Shown here: positions 35,039 through 43,839 of the stretch, one piece after another
Layout: the number at the start of each line of letters is the position of its first letter
Position numbering within the stretch: position 1 is the stretch's first letter
Assembly: GCA_020847985.1 (NCBI GenBank)
Contig: JADLBC010000042.1
Span: forward strand, 1 to 57,923
Source of the DNA: Dehalococcoidia bacterium
GTDB taxonomy: Bacteria > Chloroflexota > Dehalococcoidia > Tepidiformales > Tepidiformaceae
Direction: 5' to 3'
DNA length: 57,923 bases
The notes under the pieces: generated by a model
Database searches by the model: none
Told to the model about the DNA's origin: nothing
The model's input: only the letters and a program-made list of their open reading frames with translations
Made by a program: the position numbers and the translations under genes

Positions 35039-35098
35039 ATGCGTCATATCGGCACCGTGGCGCGGCCTTCCGGGGCCGCCGGCCGGGCGGTTTCATGA
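35039..35098 (+). CDS. candidate 19-residue leader peptide overlapping the PBP start
   Basis: MRHIGTVARPSGAAGRAVS would be read from an ATG 8 nt after a -10-like TACGCT. Its TGA overlaps the ATG of the PBP gene (ATGA). Ribosomes finishing it could restart on the PBP, which lacks a good Shine-Dalgarno of its own. Coding status is unproven. Confidence 0.35.
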   Translation: MRHIGTVARPSGAAGRAVS

Positions 35099-38000
35099 GC
35101 ACGCTTCAGCACCGTCGCAGGCTGCGGCAGCGGCGCCAGGCGAAGCGTGGCGGCGCGGGCTTGCGAGTCGCGCTTTTCCTCCTGCTCGGCCTGGGAGCGT
35201 TGGGCGCGCTCGGCGCCGTCGCGGCCGTGGGCACGGTGTTCGCCGTTTACCAGAACTACGCCGACGAGTACGTGCCGATCGAGGACAAGCTCCGCCAGAC
35301 GCAGATCGGCCTCACCGAGATTTATGACCGCAACGGCGAACGGCTGGGCGCCCTGCCGAACCCGGACGCGCAGCTGCTCGACCCGGTGACGCTGGACCGC
35401 ATCTCGAAGTGGGTCATCGAGGCGACGATTTCGACCGAGGACAACACGTTCTGGGACAACCCCGGGATCAACTTCGCGGGGTTGCTCCGCGCCGCGTGGG
35501 AAAACTACGCGGGGGGCGGCATCGGTTCGGGCACGGGCGGTTCGTCGATCACCCAGCAGCTGATCAAGAACGTCTACATCTGCCCGAACATCGCGACCGA
35601 GACATCGGCGGCCTGCCTGGGCGCGGCTCGCGAAGGCAAGGCGGGCGTCGACCGCAAGCTGCGCGAAATCGCCTACGCGCTGGAGCTGGAGAAGGACTAC
35701 CCGAAGGAGAAGATCCTCCAGTGGTACCTCAACCAGATCTCGTACGCCGACCGCTACATCGGCATCCAGGCGGCGGCCCAGGGCTACTTCCACAAGGACG
35801 CTGCGGACCTGACGCTCGCCGAATCGGCGCTGCTGGCGGGCGTGCCGCAGTATCCCACCCTGTACCACCCGCGCCTGAACTGCGCGAAGGTGGATGGCGA
35901 CCCCGAGGGCGAGTGCGCCATCGATGCCGACGGCCGGACCACCGTGGTCGGCGACGCGAAGCAGCGCCAGGAAGAAGTCCTCGACCTGATGCTCGTGCAC
36001 AAGCGTGCGACTGCCGAGGAAGTGGCCGCCGCGAAGGCGGAACCGCTCCTCGTGTGGGCGGCGACGAACCCCATCAAGGCGGCAGCGTTCATCGACAACC
36101 AGGTCCAGCCGCGCCTCCAGCGCATGTGCGAGGCCGGCATCCTCCCGAAGCTCGAAGCCGCGAAGGATTGCGCGGCGAGCGTCGCCTCGGCCGGCTACAA
36201 GGTGACCACCACCCTCGACGCGAAGGAGACCGAGGTCGCCCTCGGCATGCTGCGCGACTTCGTGGCCGAAGGGCTCAAGAACGGCTGCGAGTGCTACAAC
36301 GCCGCCGTCGTCACCATCGAACCATCCACCGGGCAGGTCATCGTGTACGCGCCGAACCGCGACCCTTCGTACCGGTCCGACCGGCGCGTCGCGGGCGAAA
36401 TCGACCAGCTGAACGAGATCAACCAGCCCGGTTCGTCCTTCAAACCGGCGGTCTACCTGACGTGGTTCGACAAGCTCAACAAGGCGCCGATGTCGATCCT
36501 CTGGGATACCTCGCCCCTGCCCGTCGAAGGCACCGAGATCGTCAACCCCCGGTCGGGCGAGCCGAAGTCGGAGGGCCTGATCACGGCGCGCGGCGCGCTC
36601 GGCGGGTCGCAGAACGTGGGCGCGTTCCGGGCGGCGCAGGAGGCGGGCGTCGACAACGTCATCGAGATGGCGAAGCGGCTCGGCATCACGACGCTGCATC
36701 AGCGATTCGACCCGACGTTCCGTTCGCACCCGGATGTGACGTACGGGGCATCGATTGCCACGGGCGGAGCGAACATCCGGGCCATCGACATGGCGTACAT
36801 GGACGCGACGATCTCGAACATGGGTGTGATGGTGGGGACCCCGAACCTCGTGCCCAAGGACAAGTACATCGACCCCAAGAACCTGAAATCCACGGCGCTG
36901 GACAAGGGCGCGGACTACGAACTGGCGCTGCAGCAGGCGCTGGACTTCGCGCACGGGCACATCCGCCTGCCGGGGACACGCGAGCTGGACCCGGTGGTGG
37001 TGCTCCAGGTGACGGACCACGACGGCCATGTCGTGTATACGGAGCCCGAACCGCAGCGGCGCGAGATGGTGAACCCGGGCTCCGTCTGGCTGCTGCACAG
37101 CATCATGTCCGACTGCAAGGCGCGCTTCATCATCTGGAGCTGCGGCGGGAGCAACAACGACCTGGCGCTGGACTTCTTCCTCGAGGGCACGATGATCCCC
37201 GGCGGCGTGAAGACGGGCACGCAGCAGGGCCCGAAGAGCGCGGCCGACACGCTCGAAACGTGGATGACGGGCTATTCGCGCTATGCCGCGACGGCGCTCT
37301 GGGTCGGCAACGCGACGAATGAGCTCGTGCGGGACGGCCCGCAGTACAACTACGCGGCCGCGAACACGACGGTGAAGCTGTTCAAGAACTGGATGGGCGA
37401 ATACCACCGCTACCTGCGGGACAAGGGCACCTTCTCGACGCCCGCCGGTTTCGATTCGGTGCGGCCCAAGAATGTGGCGCAGCTGTCGTTCCTTTCGCCG
37501 CACACGGAACGCCGGGGTGCCGGCGGCTGCGACCAGACCGTATCCGGCTGGCGTCGCACCGATGTGAGCTACGCGGACGAGTGCGAGGAGCGGGAGATCG
37601 ACTCGCGGAACGGCCAGCTGGCGAGCGACGCGACGCCCGCGCAGTACCGTGTGAGGCAGAAGTTCCCGAAGCTGCCGTCGTTTAAGACGGACGCCGCGAT
37701 CGAGCTCGCGAAACAGCTGAAGATCCCGATCGCGCCGACCGAACGGAGCAGCGGCACGGCCGCGGTGGTGCTCACGAGCCTGAGCCCGGGCAAGACGGTG
37801 AACACCGTCACGAACATCGTCGGCAGCGTCGCGAACACCGGGAACCTGAAGGGCTGGAAGCTCGAAATCGGGACCGGGGCGGCGCCCACGGAATGGAAGC
37901 CGCTCGGCGAGGGCACGAACCCGGTGACGGACGCCGTGATGGGCACGATCAACCCGGCGGAATACCCGCCCGGGGTGTACACCGTGCGCCTCACCGCGGA

Positions 38001-38181
38001 CGATCCGCTGCTCCGTGGGCTCTCCACGAGCGTGACCATCAACATCCAGACGGGCGGGACGCCGACCTCGGGAGGGACGCCGACGGTGCCGTTCGGGAGC
38101 ACACCGCGGCCGCAGATCACACCGCAGCTGCCGGTCCCGAACACGCCGGTGCTGAACCGCACTCCGACGCCACCACCCTGA
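35095..38181 (+). CDS. class A penicillin-binding protein (transglycosylase/transpeptidase)
   Basis: A 1028 aa bifunctional peptidoglycan synthase with a basic cytoplasmic start and one membrane helix (about 22-48). The GT51 domain has the catalytic Glu in STEDNTFW near residue 115, GGSSITQQLIKN and KEKILQWYLNQI. The transpeptidase has S-x-x-K at Ser447-Lys450, SQN in GGSQNVG and KTG in GGVKTGTQQG near 706. A C-terminal beta-rich domain (about 895-980) and a Thr/Pro-rich tail follow. The organism thus makes cross-linked peptidoglycan, unlike wall-less Dehalococcoides. Start ATG 35095 suits the membrane anchor; translation may couple to a small upstream ORF. Confidence 0.94.
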   Translation: MSTLQHRRRLRQRRQAKRGGAGLRVALFLLLGLGALGALGAVAAVGTVFAVYQNYADEYVPIEDKLRQTQIGLTEIYDRNGERLGALPNPDAQLLDPVTLDRISKWVIEATISTEDNTFWDNPGINFAGLLRAAWENYAGGGIGSGTGGSSITQQLIKNVYICPNIATETSAACLGAAREGKAGVDRKLREIAYALELEKDYPKEKILQWYLNQISYADRYIGIQAAAQGYFHKDAADLTLAESALLAGVPQYPTLYHPRLNCAKVDGDPEGECAIDADGRTTVVGDAKQRQEEVLDLMLVHKRATAEEVAAAKAEPLLVWAATNPIKAAAFIDNQVQPRLQRMCEAGILPKLEAAKDCAASVASAGYKVTTTLDAKETEVALGMLRDFVAEGLKNGCECYNAAVVTIEPSTGQVIVYAPNRDPSYRSDRRVAGEIDQLNEINQPGSSFKPAVYLTWFDKLNKAPMSILWDTSPLPVEGTEIVNPRSGEPKSEGLITARGALGGSQNVGAFRAAQEAGVDNVIEMAKRLGITTLHQRFDPTFRSHPDVTYGASIATGGANIRAIDMAYMDATISNMGVMVGTPNLVPKDKYIDPKNLKSTALDKGADYELALQQALDFAHGHIRLPGTRELDPVVVLQVTDHDGHVVYTEPEPQRREMVNPGSVWLLHSIMSDCKARFIIWSCGGSNNDLALDFFLEGTMIPGGVKTGTQQGPKSAADTLETWMTGYSRYAATALWVGNATNELVRDGPQYNYAAANTTVKLFKNWMGEYHRYLRDKGTFSTPAGFDSVRPKNVAQLSFLSPHTERRGAGGCDQTVSGWRRTDVSYADECEEREIDSRNGQLASDATPAQYRVRQKFPKLPSFKTDAAIELAKQLKIPIAPTERSSGTAAVVLTSLSPGKTVNTVTNIVGSVANTGNLKGWKLEIGTGAAPTEWKPLGEGTNPVTDAVMGTINPAEYPPGVYTVRLTADDPLLRGLSTSVTINIQTGGTPTSGGTPTVPFGSTPRPQITPQLPVPNTPVLNRTPTPPP

Positions 38182-38209
38182 CGCGGGACCCGGCGCCGAC
38201 TCCCCGGTC

Positions 38210-39124
38210 CTAGGTGAAGCGGCTGCCGGGCTGGAGGTTCACGGCGCGAGCCCATTCGGCGGCGGGCATCTTCTTGCCGCCGTCGGGCTGTACGCGCGTG
38301 ACGCGGAGGACGCCGCCGTTCAGGCGGACATCGAAGCCATCGTCATCGACGCGGAGGATGCGGCCGGGCATGCCGGGCTCGAGGGCGCCGGTGAGGCGGC
38401 AATCGAAGATGCGGACCTTGCCCTCGGCGAAGGTGGTCCAGGCGCCGGGCTGTGGGTTGCAGCCGCGAATGAGCGCGTATAGCGCGTCCGCGGGGCGGTA
38501 CCAGCGGATGGCGGCATGGCCGTCGCGGCAGGGTGGCTCATAGGTCGAGCGGCCGTGGTCCTGGGCGATGCGCGGCGCCTGGCCGCTCGCGACGAGCGCG
38601 ACGCTCTCGGCCATCGCCTCGACGCCCATGGGGAACAGGCTGTTGAAGTAGAGGCTCGCGACCGTGTCGTCGGGCCCGATGGGGACGGCGCGCTGGATGA
38701 GCACGGGGCCCGTATCGATGCCGTCATCGGGCCAGAAGATGGTGATGCCGGTCTCGCGGTCGCCGTTGATGATGGCCCAGTTGATGGCGGAAGAGCCGCG
38801 GTGCAGGGGGAGCAGGCTCGGGTGGTACTGCACGGTGCCCTTGGCGGCCATGGCGAACAGCTCCTCCGGCAGGATCTCCGTCACGAAGGCCATGAGGCAG
38901 AGGTCGCCGGCGAGCGGGCGCCAGCCGGCGATCCCCTCGGGTGTCTTGAGCGCGGCCGTGGGCACGCGCGGCAGCCCCGCGGCTTCGGCGGCGGCCCAGA
39001 GCGGGTCGGGACGGGCGCCGGGCGTATCGGGCGCGCTCACGGCGCTGACCGTTACGCCATCCTGGAGGAGGCGCTTGAGGACGGCTTCGCCGAATGCCGC
39101 CTGGCCGATCACCGAGACCTTCAT
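38210..39124 (-). CDS. formyltransferase, 10-formyl-THF dehydrogenase hydrolase-domain-like
   Basis: A 304 aa folate-dependent formyltransferase-fold protein. It resembles the N-terminal domain of 10-formyltetrahydrofolate dehydrogenase more than Fmt: YHPSLLPLHRGSSAINWAI and FWPDDGIDTGPVLIQ are nearly the same as in that enzyme. Catalytic His (in YHPSLLP) and Asp (in DDGIDTG) are present; the Asn of Fmt is Gln-Tyr here. The C-terminal OXY-like domain has GCNPQPGAWTTF. It could be an alternative Met-tRNA formyltransferase, a formyl-THF hydrolase or a sugar/amine formyltransferase. GGGAG lies 7 nt before ATG 39124. Confidence 0.83.
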   Translation of the reverse strand: MKVSVIGQAAFGEAVLKRLLQDGVTVSAVSAPDTPGARPDPLWAAAEAAGLPRVPTAALKTPEGIAGWRPLAGDLCLMAFVTEILPEELFAMAAKGTVQYHPSLLPLHRGSSAINWAIINGDRETGITIFWPDDGIDTGPVLIQRAVPIGPDDTVASLYFNSLFPMGVEAMAESVALVASGQAPRIAQDHGRSTYEPPCRDGHAAIRWYRPADALYALIRGCNPQPGAWTTFAEGKVRIFDCRLTGALEPGMPGRILRVDDDGFDVRLNGGVLRVTRVQPDGGKKMPAAEWARAVNLQPGSRFT

Positions 39125-39183
39125 GGTGGTTCTCCCGCCGCGTTGTGCGCCCTCGGCCAGCCTACCGTAAACTGGCCGGAGAG

Positions 39184-39258
39184 ATGAACGCACTTACGGC
39201 GCGAGAGGGAACCTGGGGCGACGGCACGCACGTCGCCCCCGTGCGCGGCGGCTCCTGA
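39184..39258 (+). CDS. candidate 24-residue leader ORF before the ArgA-like gene
   Basis: ATG 39184 directly follows GGAGAG and opens 24 codons ending TGA 39258. TACCGT at 39163-39168 could be a -10. An 8-bp hairpin (39215-39239) lies inside. It may be a leader peptide or chance. Confidence 0.25.
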   Translation: MNALTAREGTWGDGTHVAPVRGGS

Positions 39259-39311
39259 GACCGGAGTCCGCACTGCCCGTCCCCGGGCCCATCCCTGCAG
39301 GAGAACATTCC

Positions 39312-39806
39312 TTGGTACGCGTCGAACCCGCACGGCTGAGCGATGCAGCCGCTATCCACGATCTGGTGACTTACTGGGCCGATCACGGCGACATGCTTCA
39401 CCGCCCGATCGCCGAAATCTACGAGGCTATCCGCGACTTCAAGGTGGCGCGCCACGAGGGCCGCGTGGTCGGCACCGGGTCGTTGCACATCATGGGGTCT
39501 GACCTCGCGGAGGTACGTTCGCTGGCGGTGGCGGCCGATGCGCAGCTCCACGGCGTCGGTGCGGCGATTGTCGCCGCCTGCGTCGCCGATGCGCGCACCT
39601 TCGGGCTCGAGCGTGTGTTCGCCCTCACGTACAAGCCGGGCTTCTTCGAAAAGCAGGGATTCCGCGTCGCGAACGTGATGGAGTTTCCGCAGAAGGTGTG
39701 GAACGAGTGCGTGCGTTGCCCGTTCTTCACGAACTGCAAGGAAGTGGCAGTCGTGCAGGACCTCAACGGCGCCGATCTTTCGGTGCCCATGACCCGCGAC
39801 GCCTGA
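39312..39806 (+). CDS. ArgA-like N-acetyltransferase (GNAT)
   Basis: A 164 aa GNAT protein. The acetyl-CoA loop region is SLAVAADAQLHGVGAAIV, and TYKPGFFEKQGF is the C-terminal fold motif. The end has a Cys cluster, NECVRCPFFTNC, with the K-W-E-C-x2-C pattern found in short stand-alone N-acetylglutamate synthases (ArgA type of actinobacteria and others). It probably acetylates glutamate in arginine synthesis. TTG 39312 is chosen because GGAGA lies 7 nt upstream. A terminator hairpin follows. Confidence 0.82.
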   Translation: MVRVEPARLSDAAAIHDLVTYWADHGDMLHRPIAEIYEAIRDFKVARHEGRVVGTGSLHIMGSDLAEVRSLAVAADAQLHGVGAAIVAACVADARTFGLERVFALTYKPGFFEKQGFRVANVMEFPQKVWNECVRCPFFTNCKEVAVVQDLNGADLSVPMTRDA

Positions 39807-39830
39807 GTTTCTCCTCGATCCAGACGGCAG

Positions 39831-39854
39831 GAGGCCCTCCATGTGGAGGGCCTT
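39831..39854 (+). terminator. terminator after the ArgA-like gene
   Basis: A 9-bp stem with a 4-nt loop (ATGT) closes the gene; the tail is TTCGTTCG. It resembles the hairpin at 1571. Confidence 0.65.
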
Positions 39855-39877
39855 CGTTCGGTGGCGCGGAGATCGGA

Positions 39878-40414
39878 TCAGGCGGGGTCGTCTTCGCCGT
39901 CGAGCGTGGAATCGAGGGCGGCGACGGGGAGCATCTCGGCATTGATGCCGGTGCCCGTGGCCGCGTGCACGGAAACATTGAGCCCGGGCGCCACGGCCGC
40001 GAGCCCGTGGCCGAGATGGAACGAGAGGCGCGCCGCCACCGCGCTCGCGGCGGATGCCCCGGTGCCCTGGAGGACGACACCCATGCTCGTCGCGGTGAAG
40101 CGGCCGACGTGGTCCGTCGCGCGCGTCAGTTCGCGCACGCGGCGGGCGACGGCGCTCATGACGCTGGAGCGGGTGAGGCCGCAGCCGCGTTCGCGCACGG
40201 ATTCGAGGCCGCTCACCTGGACGATGAGGAACGAAAGCGGCGCGTTGGGCGCGAGTTCGCCCACCAGATCGAGCCGTTCGAGTAGCTGGTGACGCGCGAC
40301 AACCATCGCACGTGGTTCGCGCGAAGGGGCGCTGGCGCGTTCGCGGGCGCCGGCCGCGAGTTCAGCCGGGCGGAGGAAGACGAGATTGGCGGGAACCGCG
40401 GTCATTGTCGCCAT
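39878..40414 (-). CDS. degenerate GGDEF-domain protein
   Basis: A 178 aa soluble protein with the pattern of a diguanylate cyclase fold: SFLIVQVSGLESVRE (normally D-x-D/N-x-F-K), a helix with VARRVRELTRATD, then GRFTATSMGVVL, where active enzymes have GRFGGDEFAVLL. The GGDEF signature and metal Asp are lost, so it cannot make c-di-GMP and may bind partners or nucleotides instead. The N-terminal 60 residues match nothing known. ATG 40414 is used. Confidence 0.65.
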   Translation of the reverse strand: MATMTAVPANLVFLRPAELAAGARERASAPSREPRAMVVARHQLLERLDLVGELAPNAPLSFLIVQVSGLESVRERGCGLTRSSVMSAVARRVRELTRATDHVGRFTATSMGVVLQGTGASAASAVAARLSFHLGHGLAAVAPGLNVSVHAATGTGINAEMLPVAALDSTLDGEDDPA

Positions 40415-40514
40415 GGCACTGATCCATTCGTTTGGCTAGTGCGGATTCTCTGTGGCGGGTCATCAAGATTGTGATAGGGCAACCCCCAAGCGGGTCGCAC
40501 CCCTTCCCCAATTC

Positions 40515-41294
40515 TTACGCCGGGCGTTTCGCGGGTGTTGCACCGGGTGTGCGCAGCTTCCCGCGCTTTCGCCAAAAATACGCCGCGCTCAGGACGATGC
40601 CAAAGACCCAGAAGCCACCGAGCGCGAGCGTCACGCGCAGGTCCTTCCCGAGCTGGTCGCCCGCGGCGACGGCGACGAAGGTCGGCAGGAGCATGCCGAA
40701 GAAGCTCGCCACGAAGAAGGGAACGAAGCGGATAGAGGTCAGCCCGGCAACGAAGGAGATCCAGTCGAAATTGACCACGGGCATCATGCGCGCCCAGAAC
40801 ACGACGCGTCCGCCGAAGTTTTCGACGAGGCTGTCGAGGCGGTTCGCCATCTTGCGGCCGATCAGGCGCGCCAGGTAGCGGCGGCCCAGCACGCGCGCGG
40901 TGTAGAAGGCCATCACCGAGCCGAGCATCATCCCCGCCATGGAGTACACGGAGCCCAGCACGGGCCCCCACGCCAGCCCGGCGGCGATGAAGATGGGCAC
41001 ATTCGGGATGGGCGCGAAGAGCACGGAGATCGCCATCACGAGAATGAACACGAGCGGTCCGAGCGCCCCCTGCCGGTCCACCCATTCCTTGAATGGCTCG
41101 GCATCGAAGGAGGTCGGCACATCGAAGATGGCGACGGCGCCGATGTAGGCGGCGAAGAGCGCGATGAAGCCGAGCACGAGGGCGGCCACGACGCCCCGGC
41201 GCATGAGCAGAGGCGTGGGTTCGTCCTCGAAGACGAACTGCTCCATCCCCGGGAGGGAGGGGACGTGAAGATGGTGCTGTTCGCGTTCGTCCAT
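40515..41294 (-). CDS. TVP38/TMEM64 (VTT) family membrane protein
   Basis: A 259 aa membrane protein with about six hydrophobic segments. The VTT/SNARE-associated core has FAPIPNVPIFIAAG, the re-entrant segment GSVMAFYTARVLGRRYL, and the second re-entrant RMMPVVNFDWISFVAG. Relatives (DedA/VTT) are implicated in lipid scrambling and envelope stability. The start ATG overlaps the stop of the upstream alpha/beta hydrolase by 1 nt, so they form an operon. The C-terminal tail is basic and Pro-rich. Confidence 0.85.
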   Translation of the reverse strand: MDEREQHHLHVPSLPGMEQFVFEDEPTPLLMRRGVVAALVLGFIALFAAYIGAVAIFDVPTSFDAEPFKEWVDRQGALGPLVFILVMAISVLFAPIPNVPIFIAAGLAWGPVLGSVYSMAGMMLGSVMAFYTARVLGRRYLARLIGRKMANRLDSLVENFGGRVVFWARMMPVVNFDWISFVAGLTSIRFVPFFVASFFGMLLPTFVAVAAGDQLGKDLRVTLALGGFWVFGIVLSAAYFWRKRGKLRTPGATPAKRPA

Positions 41295-42160
41295 CAGGCG
41301 GCTCCCTTCGCGAACTGCTGCCGGAGGATGGCGTTGACCGCGTCCGGGGCTTCCTGCTGGACCCAGTGGCTGATACCTGGCAGGTAGTGCATCTCGAAAT
41401 CGGCGGCGTAGGCCTCGGTGCCGAAGGTGAGTTCGCGGCCGAGGTAGGCGTCGTCTTCACCCCAGGCGAGCGCGACGGGCATTTCGAGCACGGGCACGGG
41501 TGCAGGCAGCGCGAGGGGATGGCGCAACGCCGCGCGGTACCAGTTGATGCCGCCGCCGAGGCCCTGGAGCCGCCACGATGCGAGGAACATGCGGATGTCG
41601 TCCTTCGTGAACGTGCCGGGCGCGCAGGCGCGAATCATGCCCCGGGCGAGCATGTGGTAGTCACGTGCGGCGATGAGGCGCTCGGGGAGCCAGGGAAGCT
41701 GGAAAGCGAACATGTACCAGCTGCGGAGCAGCTGTCGCGGCCGCCGGAGCCCACGCTGCATCAGCGCCGGGTGTGGCAGGTTGCAGACGGTGAGCGTCTG
41801 AACCACGGCGGGATGCAGGATCGCGAGCATCCAGGCGAGGTGGCCGCCCCAGTCGTGCCCGACGATGTGGGCACGTTCGACCCCGAGGTGGCGGAGCAGC
41901 GCGAGGACGTCCTCAAGCAGGGTTGCGACGTCGTAGGGCCCGCGGGCCTCGGTTTCGCTGAAGCCGCGAAGGTCCGGCGCGACGGCGTGGTAGTCCGGTG
42001 CAAGGGCGGCGACCTGGTGGCGCCAGGAATACCAGGACTCGGGGAAGCCGTGAAGAAAAAGCACGGTCTCGCCCTGCCCCGCTTCGGCGTAATGCATGCG
42101 GATGCCGTTGATGTCGGCGTATTCATGGCGGAGGTCGGCGGGGAGCATCGCGGGCGGCAC
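41294..42160 (-). CDS. alpha/beta hydrolase, epoxide hydrolase-like
   Basis: A 288 aa hydrolase with HGFPESWYSW (oxyanion His-Gly-x-Pro), the nucleophile elbow GHDWGGHLA with Asp as nucleophile, an acid in WGEDDAYLG and the His in GISHWVQQEAP. Asp rather than Ser at the elbow, with HGFPES, points to soluble epoxide hydrolase or the related dehalogenase branch. GTG 42160 has AAAGGA 8 nt upstream. It lies 30 nt after cdsA and overlaps the VTT gene. Confidence 0.88.
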   Translation of the reverse strand: MPPAMLPADLRHEYADINGIRMHYAEAGQGETVLFLHGFPESWYSWRHQVAALAPDYHAVAPDLRGFSETEARGPYDVATLLEDVLALLRHLGVERAHIVGHDWGGHLAWMLAILHPAVVQTLTVCNLPHPALMQRGLRRPRQLLRSWYMFAFQLPWLPERLIAARDYHMLARGMIRACAPGTFTKDDIRMFLASWRLQGLGGGINWYRAALRHPLALPAPVPVLEMPVALAWGEDDAYLGRELTFGTEAYAADFEMHYLPGISHWVQQEAPDAVNAILRQQFAKGAA

Positions 42161-42190
42161 CGTGTGGGTCCTTTCGGCAACGGTATCAGA

Positions 42191-43039
42191 TCAGAGGACG
42201 CGAACCTGGAGAAACAGGTACAGGAGCGGGAGCACAAAGACGATGGAATCGAGGCGGTCGAGGAAGCCGCCGTGGCCCGGGAGGAGGCCGGAGGCGTCCT
42301 TCACGCCCATGCGCCGCTTCATGCCGCTTTCGAAGAGGTCCCCGGCCTGGGCGGCGATGGGCATGACGAAGGCGAAGTGCGAGAGCGTGGTCCACGGCAC
42401 GCCGGTTTCGAAGAGCGCGTTGAGGCCGAAACAGGCGGCGACACCGGCCACGTACCCGCCAATCGCGCCTTCCCACGTCTTCTTGGGGCTGATCTTCGGC
42501 GCGAGCTTGTGGCGCCCGAACATCCGGCCGACGGCGTAGGCGCCCGTATCGACGGCGAACGTGGCGAGAATGCCGAGGAACACCCACTTGCGGCCCTGTT
42601 CGAGATCGCGCGCGAGGACGAGCACGGCGATGAGCGCGCCCACGTACAGGAGTGTCCACCCCTGGATGCGGAACGGGCGCCGGGGACGGCGGCCGCCCGC
42701 GGGCAGATACCCGAGCGCGAGCAGCCCCAGGCCCACGGCCACGCCGAACAGGAGGAACGAAGGGGAAGAGTGCGTGCCCGCGACCATCACACCGGCGGCG
42801 CCCGCGAACGGCGCGAACTGGCGAACGGCATGGGATACGGGCAGCGTGGGGAAGAGCCAGCCGTGGAGGAATTCGATCGCGGCGAGCGTGGCGACCACCC
42901 CGGCGACGAGGGCGAACGGCCAGCCGCCAATCCAGATCACCCCACTCACGAGCGGAAGGCCGATGGCGGCCGTCATCAGGCGGAGTTGCAGGTTCGAACG
43001 CGGATGGCCGCCGGCGGCGGTCGCCGTGGTCGCGTTCAC
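42191..43039 (-). CDS. cdsA: phosphatidate cytidylyltransferase
   Basis: A 282 aa membrane enzyme that forms CDP-diacylglycerol from phosphatidate and CTP. It has about seven membrane segments. The family signature is complete: SGMKRRMGVKDASGLLPGHG followed by GFLDRLDS. GTG 43039 overlaps the uppS stop (GTGA). It ends the conserved rpsB-to-cdsA block. Confidence 0.94.
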   Translation of the reverse strand: MNATTATAAGGHPRSNLQLRLMTAAIGLPLVSGVIWIGGWPFALVAGVVATLAAIEFLHGWLFPTLPVSHAVRQFAPFAGAAGVMVAGTHSSPSFLLFGVAVGLGLLALGYLPAGGRRPRRPFRIQGWTLLYVGALIAVLVLARDLEQGRKWVFLGILATFAVDTGAYAVGRMFGRHKLAPKISPKKTWEGAIGGYVAGVAACFGLNALFETGVPWTTLSHFAFVMPIAAQAGDLFESGMKRRMGVKDASGLLPGHGGFLDRLDSIVFVLPLLYLFLQVRVL

Positions 43040-43839
43040 CGGGTGCGAAGCGCTTCGATGTCTTCGGGGAGGAGGCCGCCGAACTTGCGCTTGCGGCGGC
43101 CGTAGTCGGCGAGCGCGATATCGATGTCCTCGCGGCCGAAATCGGGCCAGTAGGCATCGGTGAAGTAAAGCTCGGCGTAGGCGGCCTGCCAGAGCAGGAA
43201 GTTGGAGATGCGGAATTCGCCGCCCGTGCGGATGAGCAGGTCCGGGTCGGGGCTGCCGCCGGTCGAAAGGCGGGCGGAGATGGCTTCCTCGGTGATGTCG
43301 TCGGGGCCAAGCTCGTCGCGAGCGGCCTGGCGGACGGCCATGACGATGTCGTCGCGGCCGCCGTAGCTGAAGCAGATATTGAGCACGAGGCCGGTGTTGC
43401 TGCTCGTGACCTCGATCGCGTCGGCGACCTGGCGCTGGAGCCACTCGGGGAGGGTTTCCATGTGGCCGAGCATGCGCAGGCGAACGTTGTTCTTGCGGAA
43501 GTTGTCGAGCTCGCGCTTGATGAAGTAGCGGAGGAGGCGGATGAGGGCGCGCACTTCCCTCTCGGGGCGGCTCCAGTTCTCGGTGCTGAACGCATAGAGC
43601 GTGAGGTACTGGACACCGTGGTCCGTGAAGCGCTCAATCACGCGGCGAATGTTCTCGGTTCCGGCGCGATGGCCGGCGGCGCGCGGGAGGCCGCGCTGCG
43701 CCGCCCAGCGCCCGTTGCCATCCATGATGATGGCCACGTGGCGCGGGACGCGGCCGCCCGAGATGGGGGAGATGAGGTCGCCAAGGAGCTCGGGCGGGGG
43801 CTGTTCCGCCGCGGCCGCGGGCGCCGTCTCAGACTTCAA
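43036..43839 (-). CDS. uppS: undecaprenyl diphosphate synthase (cis-prenyltransferase)
   Basis: A 267 aa enzyme that makes the C55 lipid carrier for wall synthesis. It has HVAIIMDGNGRWA (catalytic Asp), GHRAGTENIRRV, LYAFSTENWSRP and DLLIRTGGEFRISNFLLWQ. A TTG at 43839, 4 nt after GGAG, is the likely start; it overlaps the frr end by 11 nt. The first 35 residues are an Ala/Pro-rich extension not seen in short relatives, so a later start is possible. Confidence 0.94.
   Translation of the reverse strand: MKSETAPAAAAEQPPPELLGDLISPISGGRVPRHVAIIMDGNGRWAAQRGLPRAAGHRAGTENIRRVIERFTDHGVQYLTLYAFSTENWSRPEREVRALIRLLRYFIKRELDNFRKNNVRLRMLGHMETLPEWLQRQVADAIEVTSSNTGLVLNICFSYGGRDDIVMAVRQAARDELGPDDITEEAISARLSTGGSPDPDLLIRTGGEFRISNFLLWQAAYAELYFTDAYWPDFGREDIDIALADYGRRKRKFGGLLPEDIEALRTR

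Noticed and set aside
35044..37503. A long minus-strand open frame opposite the PBP gene (819 codons).
   Set aside because: Its translation is Arg/His/Val-rich with no motif; it mirrors a well-supported gene, as high GC content produces long antisense frames.
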